From: Xanthomonas pisi DSM 18956
GTDB lineage: Bacteria > Pseudomonadota > Gammaproteobacteria > Xanthomonadales > Xanthomonadaceae
Assembly: GCF_001010415.1 (NCBI RefSeq)
Contig: NZ_JPLE01000074.1
Span: 1 to 38,711, forward strand
Length of the DNA stretch: 38,711 bases
Direction: 5' to 3'
Shown here: piece after piece, positions 16,339 to 25,194 of the stretch
How positions within the stretch are numbered: the stretch's first letter is position 1
Layout: every line of letters starts with the position of its first letter
The notes under the pieces: generated by a model
Database searches by the model: none
Told to the model about the DNA's origin: nothing
The model's input: the letters and a program-made list of their open reading frames with translations, nothing else
Translations under genes and position numbers: made by a program

Positions 16339-16845
16339 ATGGCGTTCGATATGCATCTCAAGTTCAAGGGCGGTGGTGTGGCCATTGAAGGCAGCTCAGG
16401 CCACTCCAAGCACAAGGGTGAAATTCCGGTACTCGCCTGGTCCTGGGGAGCCAGCAACTCTGGCGACCTGCACAGCGCTGGTGGCTCGTCCGGTGGTGGC
16501 AAGGCACATGTGCAGGATATTTCGCTCACGAAATACGTGGACAAGAGTTCGAATGCATTGCTGCAGGCCGCTTGTACCGGCGCGCGTCTGGAGGAAGCAT
16601 GGCTTTACGTCACCAACGCCACGGGCGAGCAGACCGATTATGTGACGTTGCATTTGTCCAATGGCGTACTTGTCACCTCCGTATCGACGGGTGGCTCTGG
16701 CGGTGAGGATCGGCTGACCGAGAACATCACCCTGCACTTCGGTAAATTTCAATACAGCTTCCAGCCGCAAAAGCCTGACGGCTCTGCTGACGGCGCTGCA
16801 AAGCCGTTTGTGTACGACATGCAGCAGGTTGCCAAGGGCGCCTAA
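16339..16845 (+). CDS. hcp: T6SS inner-tube protein Hcp (TssD)
   Basis: This 168-residue Hcp forms the hexameric rings of the T6SS tube and is secreted. The N-terminus MAFDMHLKFKG..IEGSS, the loop PVLAWSWGASN and the tail LHFGKFQYSFQPQ are family hallmarks. AAGGAG lies 8 bases before the ATG at 16339, the strongest ribosome-binding site in the operon. This fits the high abundance needed. Flanking stem-loops on both sides may further raise its yield relative to the rest of the transcript. Confidence 0.96.
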   Translation: MAFDMHLKFKGGGVAIEGSSGHSKHKGEIPVLAWSWGASNSGDLHSAGGSSGGGKAHVQDISLTKYVDKSSNALLQAACTGARLEEAWLYVTNATGEQTDYVTLHLSNGVLVTSVSTGGSGGEDRLTENITLHFGKFQYSFQPQKPDGSADGAAKPFVYDMQQVAKGA

Positions 16846-16907
16846 CTGACGCAGCAAACAGCGAACACGCTTGCAGCGTAGCCGTACGCCGTTGCACACG
16901 TGTTCCT

Positions 16908-16930
16908 GCGGTGCCGCATGCCGGCACCGC
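16908..16930 (+). other. Intercistronic hairpin between hcp and tagJ
   Basis: GCGGTGCCG (16908-16916) and CGGCACCGC (16922-16930) form a perfect 9-bp stem with a 5-base loop, then TACCTTCTTC. It could stabilise the hcp mRNA 3' end or act as a leaky terminator, lowering expression of the structural genes downstream. Confidence 0.5.
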
Positions 16931-16956
16931 TACCTTCTTCGATAAGGACACGCGCG

Positions 16957-17751
16957 ATGGATGCCACCGCAGAAACCCTGCTTGCCCGCGGCGAGCCGGC
17001 GCAGGCGTTGCAGCAATTGGTGCAGCAGGTGCGTCGGCAACCGGCCGATGCCGCGCAGCGCGTGTTTTTGTTTCAGCTGCTGGCCGTGCTGGGCCAGTGG
17101 TCGCGTGCAGCCGACCAGCTGCGCGCCTGTCTGGAACTGGATGGCGGCACTGCGCCGATGGTGCAGACCTACCAGCGCGTGTTACAGGCAGAGCAGACAC
17201 GCGCGGCGGTGTTTGCCGGCGAGCGCCTGCCTACCGTGATCGGTGCCCCCGATGCATGGATGGCGCTGCATCTGCAGGCCTTGCAGTTGTCGGTACGCGG
17301 CAATGCAGCGCAGGCGGCCGAACTGAGAGCGCAGGCGTTTGCGCAGGCACCTGCCATCGGCGGCACGCTGGATGGCGTGCGTTTCGAGTGGGTAGCCGAT
17401 GCGGATGCACGCTTCGGCCCGTGCATCGAACTGATGCTGGACACCGGTTATGCGTGGGCACCGCTGCATCAGGTGCAGCAGCTGCGCCTGGAAGCGCCCA
17501 GCGATCTACGCGACACCGTGTGGGCGCCGGTGAGCGTGCTGTGGCGCAATGGCGGCCAGGCCTTTGCGTATATGCCGGTGCGCTATCCCGGTAGCGAACA
17601 TCTGGATGCGGGCGAGCTGCAACTGGCGCGTCGCACCGAATGGACCGAAGGTGCGCAGGGCGAAATCGGCCTGGGCCAACGCATGCTCAGCACCGAGTCG
17701 CGCGAGGTTGCGCTGCTCGAGGTGCGCGAGCTGCAGTTCGACGCGGCCTGA
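16957..17751 (+). CDS. tagJ: T6SS accessory protein TagJ (ImpE)
   Basis: This 264-residue ImpE/TagJ family protein starts with a TPR-like helical half (LLARGEPAQALQQLVQQVRRQPADAAQRVFLFQLLAVLGQWSRAADQL). It then has the ImpE C-terminal domain with VLWRNGGQAFAYMPVRYPGSE and TEWTE..LGQRMLSTESREVALLEVRELQF. In other bacteria TagJ binds TssB and helps recruit the ClpV unfoldase to contracted sheaths. The ATG at 16957 is chosen because the helical repeat begins there. It lies between hcp and tssE, the usual place for this gene. Confidence 0.9.
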   Translation: MDATAETLLARGEPAQALQQLVQQVRRQPADAAQRVFLFQLLAVLGQWSRAADQLRACLELDGGTAPMVQTYQRVLQAEQTRAAVFAGERLPTVIGAPDAWMALHLQALQLSVRGNAAQAAELRAQAFAQAPAIGGTLDGVRFEWVADADARFGPCIELMLDTGYAWAPLHQVQQLRLEAPSDLRDTVWAPVSVLWRNGGQAFAYMPVRYPGSEHLDAGELQLARRTEWTEGAQGEIGLGQRMLSTESREVALLEVRELQFDAA

Positions 17752-17756
17752 GCGTC

Positions 17757-18260
17757 ATGGCCGAGCTCACCACCACCGAACGCTTGCAACCTTCGCTGCT
17801 GGACCGGCTCACCGACGCCGCGCCCAGCCAACGCGAAGAGAGCCGCGACCAACGCGTGATCTCGGCCACACGTCTGCGCGAGTGCGTGATCCGCGATCTG
17901 TCGTGGCTGTTGAATGCGGTCAACCTGGAAACCAGCCGGCCGCTGGATGCGCATCCGCAGATCCGTCGCTCGGTGCTCAACTTCGGCATCCCGGATCTGG
18001 CCGGCGCGGCCGTTACCGGCATCGACGCAGCCGCGCTGCAGCAGCGCATTCGCGACGCCATCCTGGCCTTCGAACCACGCCTGATCGCCGACACCTTGCG
18101 CGTGAGCGTGCACGCCGATGCGGCGCGCATGGACAGACGCTCGCTGCTGTTCACCATTCAATCGGAGATGTGGGCGCAGCCGCTGCCGTTGAACCTGTAC
18201 CTGAAGACCGCGCTGGATCTGGAAACCGGCCGGCTCGAAGTGATGGAGGGCCACGGCTGA
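17757..18260 (+). CDS. tssE: T6SS baseplate protein TssE (gp25-like)
   Basis: This 167-residue protein is homologous to phage T4 gp25. The family features are the N-terminal PSLLDRLTDA, the block LRECVIRDLSWLLNAVNLE, the GIPDL that follows SVLNFG, and RIRDAILAFEPRL. It starts 5 bp after the tagJ stop and ends 4 bp before tssF, so it is firmly in the operon. It joins the sheath to the TssF/TssG wedge of the baseplate. Confidence 0.94.
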   Translation: MAELTTTERLQPSLLDRLTDAAPSQREESRDQRVISATRLRECVIRDLSWLLNAVNLETSRPLDAHPQIRRSVLNFGIPDLAGAAVTGIDAAALQQRIRDAILAFEPRLIADTLRVSVHADAARMDRRSLLFTIQSEMWAQPLPLNLYLKTALDLETGRLEVMEGHG

Positions 18261-18264
18261 TCCC

Positions 18265-20148
18265 ATGGACCCGCGCCTGCTCCCGTACTACACCCGCGAA
18301 TTGCAGCACGTGCGCGACATGGGCGCCGAGTTTGCACGCGAGTATCCCAAGATCGCCGGGCGGCTGGGGCTGGATGCGTTCGAATGCGCCGACCCGTATG
18401 TGGAGCGCCTGCTCGAGGGGTTCGCGTTCCTGGCCGCGCGCGTGCAACTCAAGCTGGACGCGCAGTACCCGGTATTCACCCAGCATCTGCTGGAAATGGT
18501 CTACCCGCATTACCTGGCACCGTTGCCGTCGATGGCGGTGGTGCAATTGCAGCCGGATCTGAAAGACAGCGGCCTGAGCGCCGGTGTCAGCGTGCCGCGC
18601 CATAGCGCGCTGCGCAGCCTGATCGGTGCCGGTGAGCGCACCGCCTGCGAATTTCGCACCGCGCATGCAGTGACGCTGTGGCCGCTGCAGCTGGCCGAAG
18701 CCAAATACCTGGAATCGCCGGCTGCGTTGGCGGCGGCAGGCATCGCGCTACCCGCCGGGCGCAGCGTGCGCGCCGGCATCCGCTTGCGCTTGGAGCTGGT
18801 GGGCGGTGCCCAGGTCCAAGGCCTGGCGCTGGACCGCCTGCCGCTGTTCCTGGCCGGTGCCGATGGCCTGCCCAAGCGGCTGTACGAACAACTGCATGCC
18901 GACACCAGCGCCGTGTTGGTACGCGGCAGCGATGCGCAGGGCGCGCCGCTGCAAACGCTGCAAGGCGCCGATGCGTTGCAGATGCGCGGCTATGCCGACG
19001 AAGACAGCCTGATCCCATATGACGGGCGCTCGTTCAGTGGCTACCGCTTGCTGCAGGAATACTTCGCGTGCCCGGAGCGCTTCCTGTTCGCCGAACTCAC
19101 TGGCTTGCGCGCTGCGCTGCGTCGCCTGCACGGCAACAGTTTCGAGGTGGTGATTCTGCTGTCGCGCAGCGTGCCCAGCCTGGCCGCCGCAGTGAGCGCC
19201 GAACACTTCACCCTGTTCTGCACGCCGGCCATCAACCTGTTCGAGCGCCGCGCCGACCGCATCCATCTGCAGGCTGGCCAGCACGAATACCATGTGCTGG
19301 CCGATCGCACCCGGCCGATGGATTTCGAGATCCATCATCTGGGCGACGTGGAGGGCTTCGGCGACCGCCAGGAACCGGAACAACGCTTCACCGCGTTCTA
19401 TGGCGGCGATGCGCGCACCTGGCATGCGCGGCATGGCGCGTTCTACAGCATGCGCCGCGAGCCACGCTTGTTGTCAGCGCGGCAACGCCGCGATGGTGCG
19501 CGCTCCAGTTACGTGGGCAGCGAGGTATTCGTCAGCCTGGTCGATGCCAACGACCAGGCCCATGGCAGCAACCTGCGCCAGCTCGGGCTGCAGCTGTGGT
19601 GCAGCAATCGCGACCTGCCGTTGCACATGCCGGTGGGCAAGGGCACGACCGACTTCAGCATGGACAGCGGTGTGCCGGTGCGCAGCGTGCGCTGCGTGGC
19701 CGGGCCGACCAAGCCGCGCCCGGCGCTGTCCGACGGGCAGACCGCCTGGCGCCTGCTCAGCCAGTTGCAGCTCAATTACCTGTCGCTGTTCGAAGATGGA
19801 CCCAACGGCGCCGCTGCGCTACGCGAAATCCTCACCCTGTATTGCGACCCGTTCGATGCCTCGGCGCAGCGGCAGATCGAAGGGGTCAAGCACGTCACCG
19901 GCACGCCGATCGTGCGGCGCATTCCGGTGCCCGGCCCGATCACCTTCGGCCGCGGCCTGGAGATCACGCTCACCTGCGAGGACGCTGCTTTCGAAGGCAC
20001 CGGCGCATTCCTGCTGGCCTCGGTGCTGCGGCACTTTTTTGCGCGCTACGTCTCGGTGAATTCCTTTACCGAAACCGTGTTGCGCACCACCGAACGCAAC
20101 GAGGTGGCCCGATGGCCAGCCCAGCCCGGCTCCCGACCGCGCCTGTGA
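18265..20148 (+). CDS. tssF: T6SS baseplate protein TssF (ImpG/VasA)
   Basis: This 627-residue baseplate subunit has the diagnostic N-terminus MDPRLLPYYTRELQHVRDMGAEFAREYPKIAGRL and PHYLAPLPSMAVVQL. The later FTLFCTPAINLFERRADRI and the C-terminal GAFLLASVLRHFFARYVSVNSFTET are also family blocks. Two TssF and one TssG form each baseplate wedge. Its end overlaps tssG by 37 bp. Confidence 0.96.
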   Translation: MDPRLLPYYTRELQHVRDMGAEFAREYPKIAGRLGLDAFECADPYVERLLEGFAFLAARVQLKLDAQYPVFTQHLLEMVYPHYLAPLPSMAVVQLQPDLKDSGLSAGVSVPRHSALRSLIGAGERTACEFRTAHAVTLWPLQLAEAKYLESPAALAAAGIALPAGRSVRAGIRLRLELVGGAQVQGLALDRLPLFLAGADGLPKRLYEQLHADTSAVLVRGSDAQGAPLQTLQGADALQMRGYADEDSLIPYDGRSFSGYRLLQEYFACPERFLFAELTGLRAALRRLHGNSFEVVILLSRSVPSLAAAVSAEHFTLFCTPAINLFERRADRIHLQAGQHEYHVLADRTRPMDFEIHHLGDVEGFGDRQEPEQRFTAFYGGDARTWHARHGAFYSMRREPRLLSARQRRDGARSSYVGSEVFVSLVDANDQAHGSNLRQLGLQLWCSNRDLPLHMPVGKGTTDFSMDSGVPVRSVRCVAGPTKPRPALSDGQTAWRLLSQLQLNYLSLFEDGPNGAAALREILTLYCDPFDASAQRQIEGVKHVTGTPIVRRIPVPGPITFGRGLEITLTCEDAAFEGTGAFLLASVLRHFFARYVSVNSFTETVLRTTERNEVARWPAQPGSRPRL

Positions 20149-21152
20149 GCACCGGTGCTGGCGCGCTTGCACAGGCGCTGCAGGCCCGGATCCAGGACTT
20201 CACCCCGTTTGCGGCGTTACGCGCGATCGAGCGCTGCCATCCGCAGCAGCCCCGCCTGGGCGAATCGGCGCGCGCCAGTGACGATGTGCTGCGTTTGCGG
20301 CATACGCCATCGCTGGCATTCGCACCGCGCGCGCTTGAGCGCTACGTGCCGGCAACCGCCGATCGACCGGCTGCGTTGTATGGGGTGTTTCTTGGCCTGT
20401 TCGGCCCCAACGCGCCGCTGCCGCTGCACCTGACCGAATACGCCATCGAGCGTGCGCAGCAAGCCAAGGATGGCACCTTCGCTGCGTTTGCCGATGTGTT
20501 CCACCACCGCATGCTCAGCCTGTTCTATCGCGCCTGGGCGCAGGCGCAGCCCACCGTGCAGGCCGAGCGCGCAGCCAGCGATCAGTTCCGTGCCTGGCTG
20601 GATGCACTGGTCGGTATCGCCAGCCCGCACCTGCGCGAGCGCGATGCGCTGCCCGACGATGCGCGCCGCTATCACGCCGGCCGGTTTGGCGCGGCTACGC
20701 GCACACCGGAAGGCTTGCGTGCCGTGCTGCAGACACTGTTCGACTGGCCGGTGCAGGTGCAGGAGTTCCTCGCCGAATGGATGCGCCTGCCGGCCGATGC
20801 GCACTTGCACCTGGGCCTTGGCCCGCGCACTGCGCGGCTCGGTGTGGACAGCGTGGTGGGCGCACACGTGCGCGGCGCGCAACAGCGCGTACGCATTCGC
20901 CTGGGGCCATTGCCACGCATCGCCTTTCAACGCTTCCTGCCCGGCGGCCAGGCGCTACGCCAATTCACCGCCGCGGTGCGTAGCTATCTGGGCGACGAAT
21001 TCGGCTGGGAACTGCAGCTGCTGCTCAAGGCCGACGAGGTACCCACACCGCAGCTGGCACGCAATAGCCGCTTAGGCCTGGACACCTGGCTTGGCCGCCG
21101 CGCCTGGAGCGTTGCCGACGCCGACGAGGTTCTGCTGCGCCCTTCCGGCTGA
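20112..21152 (+). CDS. tssG: T6SS baseplate protein TssG (ImpH/VasB)
   Basis: This 346-residue baseplate subunit shows FTPFAALRAIERCHP, LRLRHTPSLAF, YGVFLGLFGPNAPLPLHLTEYAIER and FHHRMLSLFYRAWAQAQP, all typical of TssG. Its ATG at 20112 lies inside the 3' end of tssF, so translation is probably coupled. It ends 55 bp before tssH. Confidence 0.95.
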   Translation: MASPARLPTAPVSTGAGALAQALQARIQDFTPFAALRAIERCHPQQPRLGESARASDDVLRLRHTPSLAFAPRALERYVPATADRPAALYGVFLGLFGPNAPLPLHLTEYAIERAQQAKDGTFAAFADVFHHRMLSLFYRAWAQAQPTVQAERAASDQFRAWLDALVGIASPHLRERDALPDDARRYHAGRFGAATRTPEGLRAVLQTLFDWPVQVQEFLAEWMRLPADAHLHLGLGPRTARLGVDSVVGAHVRGAQQRVRIRLGPLPRIAFQRFLPGGQALRQFTAAVRSYLGDEFGWELQLLLKADEVPTPQLARNSRLGLDTWLGRRAWSVADADEVLLRPSG

Positions 21153-21207
21153 CCGCACCGCTGCCATTGCCGCTCACACGCAACGTACCGACTTCGAAGG
21201 ACGCATC

Positions 21208-23988
21208 ATGGCCGAGATTTCCCGCAGTGCCCTGTTCGGCAAGCTCAATCCACTCGCCTATCGCGGCATCGAAAGCGCCACCGTGTTCTGCAAGCTGCGC
21301 GGCAACCCGTATGTGGAACTGGTGCACTGGCTGCATCAGTTGCTGCAGCTGCAGGATTCGGACCTGCACCGCATCATCAAGCATTTCCAGCTCAACCCGT
21401 CCACGTTGGCGCGCGATGTCACCGCCGCACTCGACGGCTTGCCGCGCGGCTCCACTGCGGTGACCGATCTGTCGGCCAATGTGGAAGAAGCGGTGGAGCG
21501 CGGCTGGGTGTATGCCTCGCTGAGTTTTGGCGAGGCGCAGGTGCGCACTGGTTATCTGGTGGTCGGTATCCTGAGGGTGCGTGGCCTACGCAACGCGCTG
21601 CTGGCGATCTCCAATGAGTTCGACAAGTTCAAGCCTGCGGTCCTCAACGAAAATTTCGCCGAGATCGTGGCCGGCTCGCCGGAAGATGGCCTGCTGCCCA
21701 GCGACGGCTTTTCGCTCGGCCAGATCGCCGCACCGGGCGAAGCCAGTGGCGCGCTTGCGCCGGCTGCAATGGGCAAGCAGGAAGCGCTGAAAAAATTCAC
21801 CACCGATCTCACCGCACAGGCGCGCGAGGGCAAGCTGGACCCGATCATCGGCCGCGACGACGAGATCCGCCGGGTGGTCGACATCCTGATGCGCCGCCGC
21901 CAGAACAACCCGATCCTGGTTGGTGAAGCCGGCGTTGGAAAAACCGCGGTGGTGGAAGGCTTCGCACAACGTATCGCGCGCGGCGACGTGCCGCCGGCGT
22001 TGAAGGAGGTGCAACTGCGCACGCTGGATGTGGGCCTGCTGCAGGCCGGCGCCAGCATGAAGGGCGAATTCGAACAGCGCCTGCGCGCGGTGATCGACGA
22101 AGTGCAGGCGAGCCCCAAGCCGATCATCCTGTTCGTCGACGAAACCCACACCCTGGTCGGCGCCGGTGGCGCGGCCGGCACCGGCGATGCGGCCAACCTG
22201 CTCAAGCCGGCGCTTGCGCGCGGCACGTTGCGCACGGTGGGCGCCACCACGTTCGCCGAATACAAGAAGTACATCGAAAAAGACCCCGCATTGACACGGC
22301 GCTTCCAGGCCGTGCAGGTGGACGAGCCGGACGAGGCCAAGGCGGTGCGCATGATGCGCGGCGTCGCCTCGATGATGGAGCAGCACCATAGCGTGCAGAT
22401 CCTGGACGAGGCGCTGGAAGCGGCGGTCAAGCTCAGCCATCGCTACATCCCGGCGCGGCAGCTACCGGACAAATCGGTGAGCCTGCTGGATACCGCCTGC
22501 GCACGCGTGGCTGTGAGCCTGCACGCCACCCCGGCCGAAGTGGACGATAGCCGCCGCCGCATCGAATCGCTGGACACCGAGCACGCCATCATCGAGCGCG
22601 AACGTGCGATTGGCATCGTGGTGGATGAGCGTGCTGCTGCGTGCGCAGGTTTGCTGGATGGTGAGCGTAGCCGGCTGCATGCGTTAGAGCAGCGCTGGGT
22701 CGCCGAGAAAGCATTGGTCGACGAACTGCTGTCGCTGCGTGCGCAACTGCGTAGCGGTAATGCACCGGTGGAAGGAACAGGCAGCGCATTGGAAGCCGAG
22801 GCCGATCAGACTGCATCTGGCGACACAGCGGTGCTCGAAGCACCGGTGCAAATAGATCGGGACACCCTGCTGGCGCGGCTGCAACTGGTGCAGGCCGAAC
22901 TGGCCGCATTGCAAGGCGAATCGCCCTTGATCCTGCCCACGGTCGACTACCAGGCGGTGGCCGCCGTGGTCGCCGACTGGACCGGCATCCCGGTCGGGCG
23001 CATGGCACGCAACGAGATCGACACCGTGCTGCGCCTGCCCGAGTTGCTGGCCAAGCGCGTGATCGGCCAGGACCACGCCATGGAGATGATCGCCAAGCGC
23101 ATCCAGACCAGCCGCGCCGGCCTGGACAACCCGGACAAACCGATTGGCGTGTTCCTGCTTGCCGGCACCTCCGGTGTCGGCAAGACCGAAACCGCGCTCG
23201 CCCTGGCCGAGACGCTATACGGCGGCGAACAGAACCTGATCACCATCAACATGAGCGAGTACCAGGAGGCGCACACGGTCTCCTCGCTCAAGGGCGCACC
23301 GCCTGGCTATGTCGGCTACGGCGAAGGCGGCGTGCTGACCGAAGCGGTACGCCGCAAACCCTACTCGGTGGTGCTGCTGGATGAGGTGGAAAAAGCCCAC
23401 CCCGACGTGCACGAACTGTTCTTCCAGGTCTTCGACAAGGGCTGGATGGAAGACGGCGAAGGCCGCCGCATCGACTTCCGCAACACCTTGATCATCCTCA
23501 CCAGCAACGCCGGTACCGACCTCATCGCCAGCCTGTGCAAGGACCCGGAACTGATACCGGATCCGGAAGGCATGGCCAAGGCCTTGCGCGAACCGTTGTT
23601 GAAGGTGTTCCCGCCGGCATTGCTCGGCCGGTTGGTGGCGATTCCGTATTACCCGCTGAGCAACGACATGCTCGGGCAGATCGTGCGGCTGCAGTTGAAC
23701 CGCATCAAGAAGCGGATCGAAGAGCGCTACAAGATTCCGTTCGAGTATGACGATTCGGTGGTGGAGTTGGTGGTGAGCCGCTGTACAGAGAGCGAGTCGG
23801 GCGGACGGATGATTGATGCGATTTTGACTAATTCCATGCTGGCGGAGATTTCGCGAGAGTTTTTGAATCGGATGATCGATGGCCAGCCAATCGATAGGGC
23901 TAGGATCGGCGTCTGGAACCATGAATTTCGATACGAAATCGCGAGCGCCGGCCACGTAATGACGATCTGCTCCACTCACGTCACTTGA
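21208..23988 (+). CDS. tssH: T6SS AAA+ ATPase TssH (ClpV), 3' end apparently replaced
   Basis: This 926-residue Clp/HSP100 unfoldase disassembles contracted TssBC sheaths. The N-domain covers residues 1-160. AAA-1 has Walker A GEAGVGKTA (about 237-245) and Walker B ILFVDETHTL; a middle coiled-coil (about 410-530) follows, and AAA-2 has GTSGVGKTE (about 652-660) and VVLLDEVEKAHPDVHELFFQVFD. All catalytic motifs are intact. From about 23,730 to the stop, codons become less GC-rich (ATTTTGACTAATTCC, TTTTTGAATCGG) than the rest of the gene. About 16 residues also follow the usual FRYEI end. A frameshifted second copy of this 3' end lies at 24962-25194, which suggests that the present 3' end came in by recombination together with the ORF that follows. 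Confidence 0.95.
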   Translation: MAEISRSALFGKLNPLAYRGIESATVFCKLRGNPYVELVHWLHQLLQLQDSDLHRIIKHFQLNPSTLARDVTAALDGLPRGSTAVTDLSANVEEAVERGWVYASLSFGEAQVRTGYLVVGILRVRGLRNALLAISNEFDKFKPAVLNENFAEIVAGSPEDGLLPSDGFSLGQIAAPGEASGALAPAAMGKQEALKKFTTDLTAQAREGKLDPIIGRDDEIRRVVDILMRRRQNNPILVGEAGVGKTAVVEGFAQRIARGDVPPALKEVQLRTLDVGLLQAGASMKGEFEQRLRAVIDEVQASPKPIILFVDETHTLVGAGGAAGTGDAANLLKPALARGTLRTVGATTFAEYKKYIEKDPALTRRFQAVQVDEPDEAKAVRMMRGVASMMEQHHSVQILDEALEAAVKLSHRYIPARQLPDKSVSLLDTACARVAVSLHATPAEVDDSRRRIESLDTEHAIIERERAIGIVVDERAAACAGLLDGERSRLHALEQRWVAEKALVDELLSLRAQLRSGNAPVEGTGSALEAEADQTASGDTAVLEAPVQIDRDTLLARLQLVQAELAALQGESPLILPTVDYQAVAAVVADWTGIPVGRMARNEIDTVLRLPELLAKRVIGQDHAMEMIAKRIQTSRAGLDNPDKPIGVFLLAGTSGVGKTETALALAETLYGGEQNLITINMSEYQEAHTVSSLKGAPPGYVGYGEGGVLTEAVRRKPYSVVLLDEVEKAHPDVHELFFQVFDKGWMEDGEGRRIDFRNTLIILTSNAGTDLIASLCKDPELIPDPEGMAKALREPLLKVFPPALLGRLVAIPYYPLSNDMLGQIVRLQLNRIKKRIEERYKIPFEYDDSVVELVVSRCTESESGGRMIDAILTNSMLAEISREFLNRMIDGQPIDRARIGVWNHEFRYEIASAGHVMTICSTHVT

Positions 23989-24006
23989 ATCGAAGGAGGA
24001 TGAGAT

Positions 24007-24867
24007 ATGGGACGCATCAAGCGAATCATCAGGAGGAACTTCCACTGTGCCTACAAGCGTCCCGGTAGCGGTTCCATGTTTATACGTGATCGATATGGGC
24101 GATGCGAAACTTATACATACGTCGGCCAACGCCTGAAGAAGCACGGCATCGGTGTCACCAAGCTGGCTCCCGTGTATGGCAGGGTGAACTTCTCCAATGG
24201 GGTTCGCTTTACCGGTCGCGTGCGTAGCCTGCGCGTGCTGACAGCGGCCATGCAGTCAGCAATAGTGCATTTACGCAGCAACTGGGTCCTGTTGCCGGAT
24301 GCGATCCAATACAGCCGCCGAATTACTAACCAAGGCATGAGTCCGTGCATGCGCCGCGTGACGGGAGCAGCAATTTCAGCGACACAATACGCGGGCTGGG
24401 TCAAGAATCGGTTCCCTAACAGCCCGCTGGATGCGGCGAAGCGGTATGAGTGGTGCCACTTGTTGGCGCATTCCATGGGAGGGAGTGACGATGAAACCAA
24501 CATCGTGGCTGCGGTGCGCGGAAATAACACGGAGCAGTTGGCGATAGAAAGCGCGCTGCAGATGTATCGCCGCGAGAATGTCTTCGAGATGCGGGTATCA
24601 GCCGCGCTTATCGATGGAATCGGCGCACAGCATGTGGCGAACGTCATTTGCTACGAAGTGCGTTGCATCTATGGCGGAGATAATTACATAAGGTACATGG
24701 ATTGCCTCAACGCGCCAAATCCGTCGCAGATACACTTTTACGGGGTACTTAGCGATTTCGCCATGTGGGCTAACCAGAAACTCCAGCGTATCGCCGACGC
24801 GTACAACCCGCTCACGCGAACGATCAGACGCGAGTTGATCGAGATGTTGCCAGACGAAGACGAATAA
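24007..24867 (+). CDS. Nuclease-like ORF next to clpV, candidate T6SS cargo
   Basis: This 286-residue basic protein starts 18 bp after clpV behind a strong AAGGAGG. No signal peptide or membrane segment is seen. Residues 149-181 read EWCHLLAHSMGGSDDETNIV followed by AAVRGNNTEQLAIE. The His151/His155, GG, Asn165 and N-T-E spacing resembles His-Asn metal-finger (beta-beta-alpha) DNA/RNA non-specific endonucleases. The frame is visibly less GC-rich than the sheath and baseplate genes, a sign of transfer. Position beside clpV and the duplicated clpV tail downstream make it a good candidate for an effector or other T6SS-linked toxin. No obvious partner gene of immunity size follows. Function is inference; an unrelated DNA-processing protein is possible. 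Confidence 0.6.
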   Translation: MGRIKRIIRRNFHCAYKRPGSGSMFIRDRYGRCETYTYVGQRLKKHGIGVTKLAPVYGRVNFSNGVRFTGRVRSLRVLTAAMQSAIVHLRSNWVLLPDAIQYSRRITNQGMSPCMRRVTGAAISATQYAGWVKNRFPNSPLDAAKRYEWCHLLAHSMGGSDDETNIVAAVRGNNTEQLAIESALQMYRRENVFEMRVSAALIDGIGAQHVANVICYEVRCIYGGDNYIRYMDCLNAPNPSQIHFYGVLSDFAMWANQKLQRIADAYNPLTRTIRRELIEMLPDEDE

Positions 24868-24961
24868 ATAGGATTGGCGATCGTCCTATTAATGCGCCGG
24901 ATCCGCAAGAAAATAGTGTCAGGGCCAGGTTTAGTTTGGAAGTAAACCTGGCCCCGTTTCG
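24868..24961. other. Short gap with REP palindrome
   Basis: This is AT-richer than the flanks and contains only the palindrome at 24922-24954. No gene is seen. Confidence 0.5.
24922..24954. repeat. REP-like palindrome, 12-bp perfect arms
   Basis: GGGCCAGGTTTA (24922-24933) and TAAACCTGGCCC (24943-24954) are perfect complements around a 9-base loop. Similar GGGTCAGGTTCACTT text occurs at 26312-26326. It lies precisely between the nuclease-like ORF and the clpV relic. Confidence 0.75.
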
Positions 24962-25194
24962 ATCCCGTTTCGGGTATTGGAGCTGGTGGCGAGCCGGAGC
25001 ACGAAGAGCGAATTGGGGGACGAATAATTGATTCGATCTTGATCAATTCACTGTTGCCGAAAATCAGTCGCGAGTTCCTTGGTAAGCCGCCCGTCAGCTG
25101 CGAGATCGCTGAGATCTGCATCAGTGAACGTGGTGCGCAGTTGTGCCGTAAATTTCTTAATGCATCTGCAATGGAGATGTCGTCATGCCGTTGA
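24962..25194 (+). pseudogene. Displaced, frameshifted clpV 3'-end relic
   Basis: The frame from 24974 encodes VLELVASRSTKSE, and the frame from 25015 encodes GGRIIDSILINSLLPKISRE and FL. Together they match clpV residues VVELVVSRCTESESGGRMID and the following AILTNSMLAEISREFL at about 25 of 36 positions. A one-base deletion in the G-run at 25015-25019 breaks the frame. After REFL the tail diverges and ends at TGA 25192-25194. The relic overlaps the ATG of the next ORF by 10 bp, the arrangement expected of a gene once directly coupled to clpV. Confidence 0.8.

Noticed and set aside
21208..23988. tssH as general heat-shock ClpB
   Set aside because: Position after tssG and the sheath-binding type N-domain sequence (EISRSALFGKLNPLAYRGIE) indicate T6SS ClpV.
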